NCBI GenBank assembly: GCA_965153355.1
Contig: OZ231126.1
Location: 7,130,001 to 7,194,000 of the forward strand
DNA length: 64,000 nucleotides
DNA from: Flaccisagitta enflata
Lineage: Eukaryota; Chaetognatha; Sagittoidea; Aphragmophora
Direction of reading: 5' to 3'
Part shown: positions 12,738-33,529 of the stretch, piece after piece
How the letters are laid out: every line of letters begins with the position of its first letter
Position numbering within the stretch: position 1 is the first letter of the stretch
Translations under genes and position numbers: made by a program
The notes under the pieces: generated by a model
The model's input: only the letters and a program-made list of their open reading frames with translations
Told to the model about the DNA's origin: nothing
Databases searched by the model: none

Positions 12738-13263
12738 GGGCAGCGGCCCCGAAGGGGACGAAGTCCTGTAGAACATAGGGGACTTTTGTTCGTTTGTCCG
12801 TCCATCCGTTTGTTTGTTCGTCTGTTCGTTCGTTCGTCCCCCCAGGCCCTCTCAGGCCTGAAATCTGCCCTCTCAGGCCTAAAATCTGCCCTCTCAGGCC
12901 TGAAATTTGCCCTCTCAGGCCTTGAATCTGCCCTTCCAGGCCTGAAATTTTTTTCACCTTTCAGACCTGAAACCTGCCTGTCAGGCTTTAAATCTGCCCT
13001 CTCATGCCTGAAATCTGCCCTCTCAGATTCAAGGCCTGAGAGGGCAGATTTCAGGCCTGAGATGGCAGATTTCAAGCCTGAGAGGGCCTGGGGGGGCGGA
13101 CGGACAGATGGACGAACAAACGGACAAACAAATGAAAGTCCCCTGTGTTCTACAGGACTTCGTCCCCTTTGGGGCTGCTGCCCTGCCTCTCATTCCAATT
13201 TACAACCATGCAAAGCAGGGCAACGGGTATCGCTGACCACATATTGCCCTTGGGCTACCTGTT
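12738..13263. mobile_element. type C element copy 1: AGGCCT minisatellite between inverted arms
   Basis: The left arm 12738-12785 (GGGCAGCGGCCCCGAAGGGG, then GACGAAGTCCTG) is complementary to the right arm at about 13137-13183. Between them is a 21-22 bp minisatellite, consensus TCAGGCCTGAAATCTGCCCT, which flips orientation near 13030. It ends with a conserved tail at 13210-13263 containing GGGCAACGGGTATCGCTGAC and CACATATTGCCCTTGGG. Confidence 0.75.
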
Positions 13264-13271
13264 GGGTTTTT

Positions 13272-14943
13272 GGGCAGCGGCCCTAAAGGGGACAAAGTCC
13301 TGTGGAACACAGGGGGACGTTCCACTAAGGGCCACGGATTGCGCTAGATGGCTCCTTTGGTATTTGGGTGAAAATTTTCATCTCTGCTATATGGCTCAAA
13401 CTAAGTAGAATGGTCATGGTAGCATTTGAGCATACATTACCGGTCCATATGACAGGTTTTATGGCAATTTAGAGTGAAAAAAGGCGACCTAAATCGACAT
13501 TACTACGAAAAATGCTACTTTTCAAGAAAAATCAAAAAATCTTTTGGATTATCTGTTAAGATTACAAAAAGCTCATGATATCTTCAATATTGGATTGGAT
13601 TCCTTCATTAATGTTTAAATGTCTGGAAAAATTTTAAAAAATCATTATTTTTTACATTTTTAGCACTATTAAATTAGTCTACTATTACTACATATTAGAC
13701 CTAATTTGCATGTTTTTATTATCCTATAAATATAAAAAATCGCACAAGGACGCACAATGAGCCACCTATGCCAAAATGTAGTTCAAGGGGTCCTGAATCC
13801 AGAATACTATGGCTCAAGCGGGCCTTCAACGTCCAAATTGCGATTTCCTTGGCCTAAAATGGACAAGTAATAATGTGGATAAAAGTAAAATTCTATATTT
13901 GATTGGAAGAAAAATGAGCAAAATGAGCTAAATGAGCAAAAAAATGATTTTTTTTGAGCACCTTATTAAGGAATCTTATTAAACAAAGACAAAAATTTAA
14001 TTGATTTGGTCAAAACATAAGACAATTTAAATATCAAATGTAAGAGAGTTTAGCAGTATTTTTCACTTTATTTTCTCAAATTTCTCTTCTTTTGTACTCT
14101 TAGCTCATAAAGCCCTTAATCCAATAGAAATGAGTCAATATTGGATATAAATAGTTTCATAACATCTGAAAATATGCAGAAAAATGGTTTTCACTCTGTA
14201 TATTTTATAATGAACAGTGTAATGGAAAAGATGTAATGTTAATCCCCAATGAGCCACCTAGCGCACAATGCAGCCCACAGTGCGTTCATTCGTCCGTTCG
14301 TTAGTTCGTTAGTTTGTCCGTTCATCTCCCCCGTCAGGCTCCCCAAGCCTAAAATCTGGCCTCTAAGACCTCAAATCTGGCCCCTCAGACCCCAAATCTG
14401 GCCTCTTAGGCCTCAAATCCGGCCTCTCAGGCCTCAAATCAAGCCTTTCAGGCCTCAAATCCGGCTTCTCAGGCCTCAAATCCAACCTCTCAGGCCTCAA
14501 ACCTGGCCTCTCCGGCCTCAAATCAGGCTTCTTAGGCCTCAAATCCAAATCCTCAGGCCTCAAACCTGGCCACTCAGGCCTCAAACTAGGCCTCTCTGGC
14601 CTCAAGTCAGCTATTTAAGCCTCAATTTATTGCTCTCAGGCTTCAAATCAGTCCTCTGACCTTTCAAGCCTTAATCCAGCTCTCTTATGCCTCAAGTCAG
14701 CCCTCCCATCTTCCAATAGGCAGCAGCCTTCTAAGACTTCAGGTTAGGATCTAGAAGGCCTTCAGCCAGCCCTCTATCGCATCTCATCCACTTCTGCAGG
14801 CACGACGAACGAAAGTCCCCCTGTGTTCTACAGGACTTCGTCCCCTTTGGGGCCGCTGCCCTGCTTCCCCTCACTTCAAATCACAATCACTTAAAGCAGG
14901 GCAACGGGTATCGCTGACCACATATTGCCCTTGGGTGACCTGT
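13272..14943. mobile_element. type C element copy 2, interrupted by foldback D
   Basis: The left arm at 13272-13316 is followed by an unrelated foldback (13326-14279). The AGGCCT/CAAATC minisatellite then resumes at about 14330-14760, with the right arm at 14813-14861 and the conserved tail to 14943. Together with copies 1 and 3 it forms a head-to-tail array. Confidence 0.7.
13326..14279. mobile_element. foldback element D, about 0.95 kb
   Basis: The end GGGCCACGGATTGCGCTAGA, with TGGCTC, pairs with GAGCCACCTAGCGCACAATG at 14249-14275. The interior is AT-rich and non-coding. No clean target duplication could be assigned. Confidence 0.6.
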
Positions 14944-15316
14944 TGTTTGTTTGTTCGTACTTTGGTACCCCCATGCGTTCACATGCCTGATATCGGCCCT
15001 CTCAGGCCTTGTATCTGTCCTCTCAGGCCTAGTATCTGTCCTTTCAGACATGAAATCTGCTCTCTCAGGTCTAAAATCTGTCCGCTCAAGGCCTGTGAGG
15101 ACAGATTTCAGGCCTTAGGAGGTAGATTTCAGGCCTGAGAGCGCTGATTACAGGCCTGTGAGGGCCTGGGAGGGACGGATAGATGAATGGACGAACAAAA
15201 GTCCCCCTGTGTTCTACAGGACTTTGTTCCCTTCGGGCCGCTACCCTGCTTCCTCTCAATCCAATTCCCAATCTTGCAAAGCAGGGCAACGGGTATCGCT
15301 GACCACATATTGCCCT
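14944..15316. mobile_element. type C element copy 3
   Basis: A shorter minisatellite (about 14990-15170), a right arm at 15198-15250 and the conserved tail ending CACATATTGCCCTA at 15316. Confidence 0.7.
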
Positions 15317-15405
15317 ATTTCTCACTTCACGGAGGATCTGAAAAGAAAGTGCCCGAATTTGTTTGTGAGCCACTTTTTTTTCGTTTCTTTTTTTATGTTG
15401 ATGCG

Positions 15406-15407
<2 letters not shown>

Positions 15408-15482
<75 letters not shown>

Positions 15483-15930
15483 GCTGCTGTTGCTGTTGCT
15501 GCTGTTGTTGTCGTTGTCGTTGTCGTCATCGTTGTCCTTGTCGTCGTAGCCGCTGTCATCAGCCTCATCGTCGTATTAGTTTTGTCATATTAGTTATCCA
15601 TGTCATCTTATTCATCATCATCATCAAGGTCATCGTAATCGTCGTTGTCGTCGTTGACGCTGTCGTCGTTGTCGTAGTCGTCGTTGTAATTGTCGTCGTT
15701 GTCATCATCATCCTCACCATCGTTTTAGTTTTGTCATAGATATCAATGTCGTCTTTGTCATCATTATTATCTTCGTATTTGTCTTCTTCTTTTCTTCTTC
15801 TTCTTCTTCTTCTTCTTCTTCTTCTTCTTCTTCTTCTTCTTCTTCTTCTTCTTCTTCTTCTCTTTCTTCTTCTTCTCTTTTTCTTTTACTTCTTCTTCTC
15901 TTCCTTCTTCTCTTCATACTCGAGAAATAG
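15408..15930. repeat. (TTG)n, (GTC)n and (TTC)n microsatellite cluster
   Basis: (GTT)n at 15408-15510, mixed GTC/ATC triplets to about 15720, then (TTC)n at 15782-15910. The phrase GATCTGAAAAGAAAGT occurs on both sides (15335 and 15981), so the cluster seems to have expanded inside a repeat. Confidence 0.85.
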
Positions 15931-15989
15931 GGCTAATAGAATCGCATTGGCTCGCGCGCTTTTTTCTCAAGATACTGAAGATCTGAAAA

Positions 15990-16950
15990 GAAAGTAACGG
16001 AATTTGTTAACACCATTACTAGCATCGCACAGAAAATTTTTCACTTCTCTGGAACGGGTGAAGCGAATATCTTGTAATTTTGGGTTCTGACATAAAATTC
16101 GATGCTTTTTCAAGTCATGTTAAAAAAGTTTCACTCAAAGAAGAAGAAAACTATGTTAACCACTATGATACACAGCGTAACGCGATCGTAACAGGGTGTT
16201 AACAAAATCCGTCACTAGTTAATTTTTTTTATATCTCTGGCTTGAATTGACATGAAGGTCTGAAATTTGGCATGAAACCTGGTTTATGTCTGTACTAAAT
16301 ATGGGTCAACCATTTTTTCCTTTTTCGGCCCTCAAAGTATGATTAATTGGGTATAGCATACTGCTATGTATGAAAATGAGAAAATTGTCTTTTAGGACTA
16401 ATTTACTATGAGTGAAATTTTACCATAGTAAACGACGGCCGATCATCACCAAATTTTTGGTGCTTCTTTAGGGATTGCAAATGTAAAAAAATGACCGAAG
16501 CAAGGGGGGTTTGGCAATTTTTTCATGTCTTTTACACTGATGATATGAAGTGGGACACAAGTGTGACATAGAAAATGGGCTGTTTTGGCACTAATTTGAG
16601 CCACCTAAGCTATCAAAATCTTGAGTATGAAGGTTGTATGTAGGGTACTTGGTCTAATGTGATGTCTAGGAACAGTTTTCATCATCAACGAAATGATTGG
16701 TGGGACGAAACTATGTTTCATTGCCCACCATATCATGGATTTCAGCGTGGCCTGTTTATTATGAAAACGGCCTAGGAGCTTTTGACATTGTTTCCAATGA
16801 CCTAACTGGCCAATAACAGGCAATAGATGGGGCAAAATAGCCAAAATCTGCGTTTTCATCTTTCAGTTCCCAATTATTTAGAATTTTCTTGTTAATCTAC
16901 AGAAATCCAATTAGAATAAAGAGCTTGTTACACAAACACTAGCACCATTT
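15990..16950. other. gene-free AT-rich DNA
   Basis: No gene or classified repeat. The style resembles the interior of the foldback elements (GAGCCACCTA at 16600 echoes foldback D), so old transposon remnants are likely. Confidence 0.45.
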
Positions 16951-16957
16951 CCAATAA

Positions 16958-17170
16958 ACTAGGTCGGATACTCGGCTACCCCAGTCGCTTGCGGATGGGC
17001 AGGGGCTGCATTTGAGGTCACTTGATCTTTTGAGCAGGAGCAGTGAGGCCAAAGACTGCAAAAAGTAAAGTGTGATGGACGGACTGACCGACTGACCGAC
17101 GGACTGACCGACAGACCAACAGACCGACAGACCTTCAAAGCGGGGTGTAGTCAAGTAGAACGCGACTAAG
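16958..17170 (+). mobile_element. type A hairpin-ended element
   Basis: GGTCGGATACTCGGCTACCC, AGTCGCTTGCGG and GGGCAGGGGC, then a (GACC/GACG)n core. The 3' end AACGCGACTAAG carries a degraded hairpin. Confidence 0.65.
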
Positions 17171-17189
17171 AATGGGCAAAAAATGAGCC

Positions 17190-17240
17190 AATTTTGACTT
17201 CTCTAGGCATTCTGACAGACATACTGTTTATCTATAAAAA
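17190..17240. mobile_element. fragment of foldback family G
   Basis: GGCATTCTGACAGACATACT matches the terminal segment of the foldback at 50347-50707. Confidence 0.4.
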
Positions 17241-17345
17241 ACAACTATATTTCCCGTTTATTGTTATGTTTATGCCTTAATCTGTTTTAAAAACTCTTTA
17301 AGCTGCTATAGATTGTAAAAACCAAGAAACTTTAATTTCGTAAAT

Positions 17346-17562
17346 CTTTAGTCGCGTGCTACGCGACTCTACACCCCTACATGTTGGTCCGTCGGTTGGT
17401 CAGTCGTTGGTTGGTTGGTCGGTTGGTCCCCTTTTTACTTTTTTGGGGTTTTTGAGCTTTTCAAGCATACGGCTCCTGCCCAGATGCCTTAGTGACCTTC
17501 TCCAGCACTGCTCCTGCCTACCTGCACTCGACTAGGGTAGCCATGTATCCGGCCTTGCTTTT
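17346..17562 (-). mobile_element. type A hairpin-ended element, reversed
   Basis: TTTAGTCGCGTGCTACGCGACT (stem AGTCGCG, loop TGCTA), CTACACCCC and a (GGTC/GGTT)n core, ending ATGTATCCGGCCTTG. Confidence 0.7.
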
Positions 17563-18395
17563 TTTTTACAACTTTTAAAGGCTGCAAAATTATCAAAAAT
17601 TAGAAAAAAATGTAAAAAAGTGTTTAAAAGTATAAAATAAATTGTTTTATTTTATTCTTCTATTGATTTAGATATTGTTGAACTGTTGTTTCAGGGTTTT
17701 TGCAAGATTTGTTTTTGATTTTTCATTAAAAAAATTGAAATCAGTGAAAAAAGAAATTAATAATTTTTTGATTAAAAATCGCCGTAACTTTTTTGTTTGA
17801 TGAGATTTTGCATTGATTTTTTCTGTTAATTACTTAGTTTAGCATGTAGTATCAGGTGAATTGTGTATTCTTAAGAAAAATTATGATGGATTTTTTGCCC
17901 CTGGTGAAACTGAAGTGTCACAATAACTTTCATCGTGTCGTAAGAGGTTCTTTTGTCTGAATTGTTCAAAGTTCAAAAATGCAGCAGACAGCAGAAAACG
18001 CCGCAGGTGGAGCCACGAGTGCCATGGTGCTCCTTTTATGACAATAAAGGGGATCAAGATGCATTTTTTATTAGCTTGTGTGAATGTATAGAAAATAAAC
18101 CATTAGGAGTCATCACTAAAGATCGTACACATAGAATAGTAATAGTCTAACAATATTCTTTAAAAAAAAACGTATTTTTGATGAATATGGATACAAATCC
18201 TACTAAAAACAATGAAGAAAATATATAAAAAGAGATGTGTTACTTTTCAATTGTCATACAACTACAAACACAAAAGATATGTAATTGTGTGTAGTTTCTT
18301 TTGTTATGCGTGGAAGACATGTCATAAGTTTCAGCGCACCTTGCGCTCGTGTGCGCGCGTGCATCAGCATGCGGCCTTTCCGTGACGCCGGTTTA
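17563..18395. other. gene-free AT-rich DNA
   Basis: No supported gene. A 65-codon open frame near 17953 has no recognisable features. Confidence 0.45.
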
Positions 18396-18438
18396 GCCAT
18401 GAAATGACGACGACGACGATGAGGACGATTATGATGGT

Positions 18439-18481
<43 letters not shown>

Positions 18482-18665
18482 ACGATGGGAAAGACGCTGG
18501 AGAACCCAATGGAAATAATGCGACGGGACGACGAAAACGGGCGAAGGGAAAACGACGATGTTACCAGCGACGCAGACGACGACGACGACGACGACGACGT
18601 CTAGCTATATTGAACACCCTAGAGCCTAGACAACGACCACGAGGACGAGGACGATGACGACGACG
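18396..18665. repeat. (GAC)n triplet region
   Basis: GACGAC/GATGAC triplets at 18408-18485, 18569-18600 and 18634-18665, separated by mixed sequence. One frame reads as poly-Asp followed by Arg-rich sequence, but it is closed by a TGA just upstream and has no start. It is treated as simple repeat. Confidence 0.65.
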
Positions 18666-19244
18666 ATAATTGCACCGAGAACTGCGAGGCATCAATCGCT
18701 TGCGAAAAAAAACACACAAGTCAAAACAAATGCAATTTTAATAAATGGAAAAGCAGTTGTTTTTTTCCGGGATAAACTCTTAGAATGACGTTTTCCTCGT
18801 AATTCTCTTTCCATCAGTCCATTGTTTGAATTAGATTACTATTTCAGCCAGCCAGCGAATGGTATATGGTATATATGGTATATGGTCTGCACTGCTTCCA
18901 TCATTTAATGGAATCAAGCGCCGATTTTCGATGGAAAAGCCGTTCTAATGACTTTCTGGCTGATGATTATTCTCATTTCTCTTTCAAACTAGTTATTGGT
19001 CTGACATGATCGCTTGCTGTTCAATGGCTTTTCTTGAATTGGTTCACTGAGGGCTGAGATTCAACAGCGTTGCATTGCCTCTTTCTGATATATGGAACTA
19101 TGACCACCGTCGCTCACTAAAAAGCCTAGGAAGGGTATACGTATAATACGTATAGTATAGTATATTATATAGTATGTATAACACGTACGTACGTACGTAT
19201 AGTATATATAGTAACTATTCGTGAGTACCGTGACGGATTTGCAA
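18666..19244. other. gene-free DNA with short TA/ACGT repeats
   Basis: Small repeats only: TATATGGTATATGG near 18865 and (ACGT)n near 19185-19198. Confidence 0.5.
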
Positions 19245-19269
19245 CATGTTTTTCAACCCAAGCGTTTTT

Positions 19270-19470
19270 GTTAGCGACGGACCGACGACGGACCGACGGA
19301 CCGACGGACCGACAGACCGGCGACGGACCGACGGCCCGACGAGACCAATGGACGGACAATGCGAATCCAAGGCTATCAAGCACAACCCGAGTTTACAACA
19401 TCATCGCGGACGGGTTGTTAATGGCGGATAATCCCCTCCACTCCTACACACACTCAAACAAGCGCTGACA
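19270..19470 (+). mobile_element. type B/A core and head fragments
   Basis: (GACCGACG)n at 19275-19345 is the element core. ATCATCGCGGACGGGTTGTT followed by AATCCCCTCC at 19400-19435 is a type B head. Confidence 0.5.
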
Positions 19471-19567
19471 ATCACAACCACAGCATTAAAATCAAATGCG
19501 CGTTTTTATAATTTTCGACTTGAAAAAGGACCGACGGACAAAGCCTCGCGCGAGTACGTCCTCGTAA

Positions 19568-19750
19568 AACAAGGCCGAATACATGGGTACCCAAGTCACA
19601 TGCGGGTGGGCATGGCAGGGGCGGTGATGAAAAGACGTTTTGGCAGGAGCCCCCAAACCGCCCACAAACGCCGGAAAAAGTAAAAACAGTACAGACTGAC
19701 AGACGGACAGACAAAGCGGGGTGTAGAGTCGCGCAGCATGCGACCAAAAA
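19568..19750 (+). mobile_element. type A hairpin-ended element
   Basis: CAAGGCCGAATACATGGGTA, CAAGTCACATGCGGGTGGGC and a core ending GACAAAGCGGGGTGTAGAG. The 3' imperfect hairpin GTCGCGCAGCATGCGAC is followed by CAAAAA. Confidence 0.65.
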
Positions 19751-19789
19751 CCGATGCCATCGACAAACATTTACACTTGTACACTTGTA

Positions 19790-20202
19790 CACTTTTTTTT
19801 TTATAAGAATCTAGTTTATAAGAACATCAAGGCTTTGAATGGCCCCAAAATTAAGAATATCTTAAGAACATACGAAGGCTTCAAATCTTGAGAAAAAAAT
19901 TTCGCTTAAAGTAATATTTAAAGAACATTAACAAAATACTAACATTTTAGTATAATTAAGATAATTTTTTTTAATTTCTAATACAAATACCAAGAAAATA
20001 TCCCCAGACATTGATGTTTAGCATTTGTTTTAATAGTAATCAATAGAAATGAATTTGATATAATCAAATAACAGTATAATATAAGGTTCTTTTTAGTTTA
20101 TATAGTATTTTAGATTAAGAACGCTCTAAAAACGTTGAAGGCTTCAAAAATAAGAACATGAAGCCTTCGAAAAAAAAAAGACGTTCTTAAAAAAAAAAAG
20201 TG
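19790..20202. mobile_element. T-family MITE, copy 1
   Basis: 413 bp with terminal inverted repeats: CACTTTTT...ATAAGAA at the left and TTCTTA...AAAAAGTG at the right. The interior is AT-rich and packed with GTTCTTA/TAAGAAC and AAGCCTTC/GAAGGCTT words in both orientations. Other copies are at 45761-46182 and 47119-48178. No target duplication is evident. Confidence 0.7.
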
Positions 20203-20417
20203 AAATTAACATGACTGCATGAACACGATGAATGGACAGTCTGTGGCCGTTCATCGTGATGCATGAGGCGATGTGATCGGATGGTGTTGAAATAACTTGA
20301 ACTATTTTAGAAACGACTTCACAATTTCCTCGAGGGTAATGCCTGGAATTTGAGCTCCCGCCTGGACTCAGGAACCGCCTCAACATCATGTTTGAGGCGA
20401 TCCTCGCGCGTCAGGAA

Positions 20418-21300
<883 letters not shown>

Positions 21301-21479
21301 ACTCCATTTGACTTTTCCATAAGACACAAAACATTGCGAGATAGGGATGTGAAAGGAGTTTACAGAAGCGTAAAACCATAGTGGACGCTTCGTTGTCCTT
21401 CAAGGATGTAGAATTGTTCTGTGTATTTATCTTGAGTTCTTTCAAGCGAGTCAATTCACTCCAAATGACGCGACGATAA

Positions 21480-21870
21480 TATTGGAGACGGGGAGGGGAG
21501 AGTTGGGTACGGGGATTGGGGATGAGGAAAGGGGGTGCGGGGATGGGCGAAGGGGGAAGGGGGAAGAGGGAAGGGGGTGAGGGAAGGGGGTGCGGGGATG
21601 AGGGAAGGGGTGTGGGGATGGGGGATGAGGGAAGGGATTAGGGCTGTGGGGATAAGGGATGAGGGAAGGGGGTGTGGGGATGGGCGAAGGGGATGCGGGG
21701 ATGAGGGGTGAGGGAAGGGGGTGCGGGGATGGGGGAAGGGGATGAGGGAAAGGGGGAAGGGGGTGCGGGGATAGGGGATGAGGGAAGACGGAAGGGTGTG
21801 CGGGGATGGGAATGGGGGAAGGGGTTCGCGGGATATGAGGGCTTTGGGGAAGGGGTGGGCAAGATATTGA
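21480..21870. repeat. G-rich minisatellite
   Basis: Consecutive units such as GGGAAGGGGGTGCGGGGATG on the + strand. Runs of three or more G every few bases make it a strong G-quadruplex candidate. The C-rich complement gives false Pro/His/Ser open frames. Confidence 0.8.
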
Positions 21871-21979
21871 TTTAGCATGATGAAGCCTTAAGGGGGGATA
21901 CTAAAATGAAGAACGGGGCTTGAGTTTTTTTTTAGAGGTGATAAATATTCTTTTAATGAAGTGGGATGTTAAGAGATGG

Positions 21980-22190
21980 CGTGACTAAGAGGGGACGCTG
22001 AAAGAATGGGTGAGTGAATGGTAAGGGGGTAATGAGTGAGGGGCGGGGATATCGATGAAATAAGGATATTGAGCTGGGGCGGGGTATCGGAAGAAAGGGA
22101 GAAGGATACCGAAAGAATGGGGGTATTGAAAGGGTGGGGGGGGGCGGGGGATAAAAAAAAATGGGGGTATTGAATGGGGGTTCCTCATCA
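21980..22190. repeat. G-rich tract, second block
   Basis: GGGGGTATTGAA and GGGGCGGGG variants. Less regular than the block at 21480-21870. Confidence 0.5.
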
Positions 22191-22287
22191 GTGAAACTGC
22201 GGAGCCAAACATTTGAAACCAGAGACGTGAGTTAGACGGTTCTTGGTTCTTAATTTCGGACTCAATTTTTTTTTATTTTTCCTATTC

Positions 22288-22412
22288 AGTCTCATTCTCT
22301 CTCTCTCTCATATTCGTTTTCTGTCTCTGTCAGCCTGTCCGTCTGTCTGTCTGTCTCTTTCTCTTTCTCTTTCTCTTTCTCTGTCTCGTTCTCTTTCTCT
22401 TTCTCTTTCTCT

Positions 22413-22496
<84 letters not shown>
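22288..22496. repeat. (CT)n/(TTTCTC)n microsatellite
   Basis: CTCT and CTTTCT units, becoming pure (CT)n after 22420. Confidence 0.95.
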
Positions 22497-22497
<1 letters not shown>

Positions 22498-22739
22498 TTT
22501 TTTAGAGGTTAGGTTTCCACGAGAGTTTTACAAAAGTTTTCATCGAATTTTTGAATGCCAAACAAGACTGTGATAAACAGCAATTTTTTTTAATTCTTGT
22601 TAGCTTAATACTACATATTTCCATATTTGTAAAGATGCGTGCGAAAAAAAACACAACAGAAAGAATATGCCCCATGCTTCATCAACAATACGTGATAAAT
22701 TTGAGATCCACATCTTTGAAAAGCTGTACTTGGACTGAA

Positions 22740-23007
22740 CAGTCTATGGACATTTCGGTATTTGTAGATATGTCAGCAGTTTGGTATATTTCAACCCGTT
22801 AAAATCTTTCATTCTGGCATATTTCAACGGGTTGAAATCTCTCATTTTGGCACATTTCAATACGTTGAAATCTCTCATTCTACAAGACTAATATCAGTAG
22901 AATGAAAGATTTCAACCTGTTGAAATATGCCGGAATGAGAGATTTCAACTTGTTGAAATGTACCAAACTGCTGACATATCTACAAATACCGAATTGTCCA
23001 TAGACTG
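22740..23007. mobile_element. hairpin MITE, CAGTCTATGGAC family, copy 1
   Basis: A 268-bp near-perfect foldback starting CAGTCTATGGACA and ending TGTCCATAGACTG. It is flanked by a 4-bp duplication TGAA (22736-22739 and 23008-23011). The arms also contain three internal repeats of TTTCAACGGGTTGAAATCTC. Same family as 32952-33350. Confidence 0.85.
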
Positions 23008-23169
23008 TGAATGTTTTTTGTCCATGCTGCACTTTACTTATTTTCCATTTATTCTACAGGGGGAAAATAGATTTCACAATTTAACGCAACGACCAAAATG
23101 AAAGAACAATGAAGAAATGTTAACCGAATCAAAGACAAAACTAAGTTAAAACAAAGACATAAAGGCATC

Positions 23170-23335
23170 CGTGAATCTTCCAGTCGGTGATAATCCACTC
23201 CACTCAAAGTGAAACAACATTTATGTACTATTTACTGCAGTTTGATCGGCAAATATTCGCATTTGTGAATCTTCCAGTCAGTGACAATCCAATCCACACA
23301 AAGTAAGACGACATTCACTGCATTTTAATCCCATT
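23170..23335. repeat. 97-bp tandem duplication upstream of the flotillin-like start
   Basis: GTGAATCTTCCAGTC followed by AATCCACTCCA...AAAGT occurs at about 23170 and again at about 23266. It lies 150-300 bp upstream of the first coding exon, in the presumed 5' region. Confidence 0.55.
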
Positions 23336-23479
23336 TGTTAATCGTCCACTCATCTTCAATATTACATCCAGACTTCCTCTTCTTCATTCGTTTCATTCTT
23401 CATTTCATTCTACAAAATCGCTACCAGTCTTCCTCTTCTTGGTTGAACTCTTTCCACGTCTTTTCACTCGATCGGCGTC

Positions 23480-32689
<9,210 letters not shown>

Positions 32690-32750
32690 GACTCTATCTC
32701 TCTGTATCTCTCTGTCTGTCTGTCTTTCTCTCTGTATCTCTCTGTATCTC

Positions 32751-32834
<84 letters not shown>

Positions 32835-32835
32835 A
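32690..32835. repeat. (CT)n/(CTGT)n microsatellite, probably 3'UTR
   Basis: Begins immediately after the stop codon. TCTCTGTATCTCTCTGTCTG units give way to pure (CT)n. Confidence 0.85.
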
Positions 32836-32951
32836 GTCAGATTGCAAGAAGAATTTTTCTTAGATAACAAATGTGTTATTGTTTTATTTCTTTCTCGCTC
32901 CATTTTCTGGCTTTTCAATACTAAGTCGGTCTCTCCATCACTTCCAATAGA

Positions 32952-33350
32952 CAGTCTATGGACAAAACGAGGAGAGTAGATTTTGCTGATCACCATTATG
33001 ATGCTAAAAACTGAAAGAATTAACGGAAGAATAATTACTACCTGTAGTAATCGTTCAAAATGTAGGCTTGTAATTACCTCATAGAAAATGACTGAGGACT
33101 GAAAGAAACTATTGCAAGAACGATTACTACAGGTAGTAATCATTCTTCCATCAGTTTCTTTCAGTCCTAAGTAATTTTTTTCGAGGTAATTACAAACCTA
33201 CTACAGGTAGTGATGGTTCCTCCGTTAATTCTTTCAGTCTTTAGTAAATTTCTATGAGGTAATTACAAACCTACATTTTAAAATCAACTACGCCTAAGCA
33301 TCATAACGGTGATCAGCAAAATCTACTCTCCTCGTTTTGTCCATAGACTG
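32952..33350. mobile_element. hairpin MITE, CAGTCTATGGAC family, copy 2
   Basis: Ends CAGTCTATGGACAAAACGAG and the complement, 399 bp, flanked by the 4-bp duplication TAGA (32948-32951 and 33351-33354). The arms are long and imperfect (GAGAGTAGATTTTGCTGATC pairs with GATCAGCAAAATCTACTCTC) and contain TACTACCTGTAGTA motifs. The ends match the MITE at 22740-23007 although the interiors differ. Confidence 0.88.
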
Positions 33351-33447
33351 TAGATGCGCCGTGTGGATCATGAAACGTTTGTGTGACCAACCGACCGACC
33401 AACCAGCGGAAAGACAATATTGGGGTGCTTTGACGCGCCTAAAAAGG

Positions 33448-33448
<1 letters not shown>

Positions 33449-33525
<77 letters not shown>
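33449..33525. repeat. (TG)n microsatellite
   Basis: Uninterrupted TG dinucleotides preceded by GACGCGCCTAAAAA, the end of a degraded hairpin-ended element. Confidence 0.95.
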
Positions 33526-33527
<2 letters not shown>

Positions 33528-33529
33528 TC

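Noticed and set aside
14249-14659. WPLRPQI-repeat protein
   Set aside because: Translation of the 21-22-bp AGGCCT minisatellite of type C elements; other copies are frame-shifted and flanked by element arms.
18396-18655. Poly-Asp then Arg-rich frame
   Set aside because: No start codon (TGA directly upstream), pure triplet-repeat composition and no splice sites that fit.
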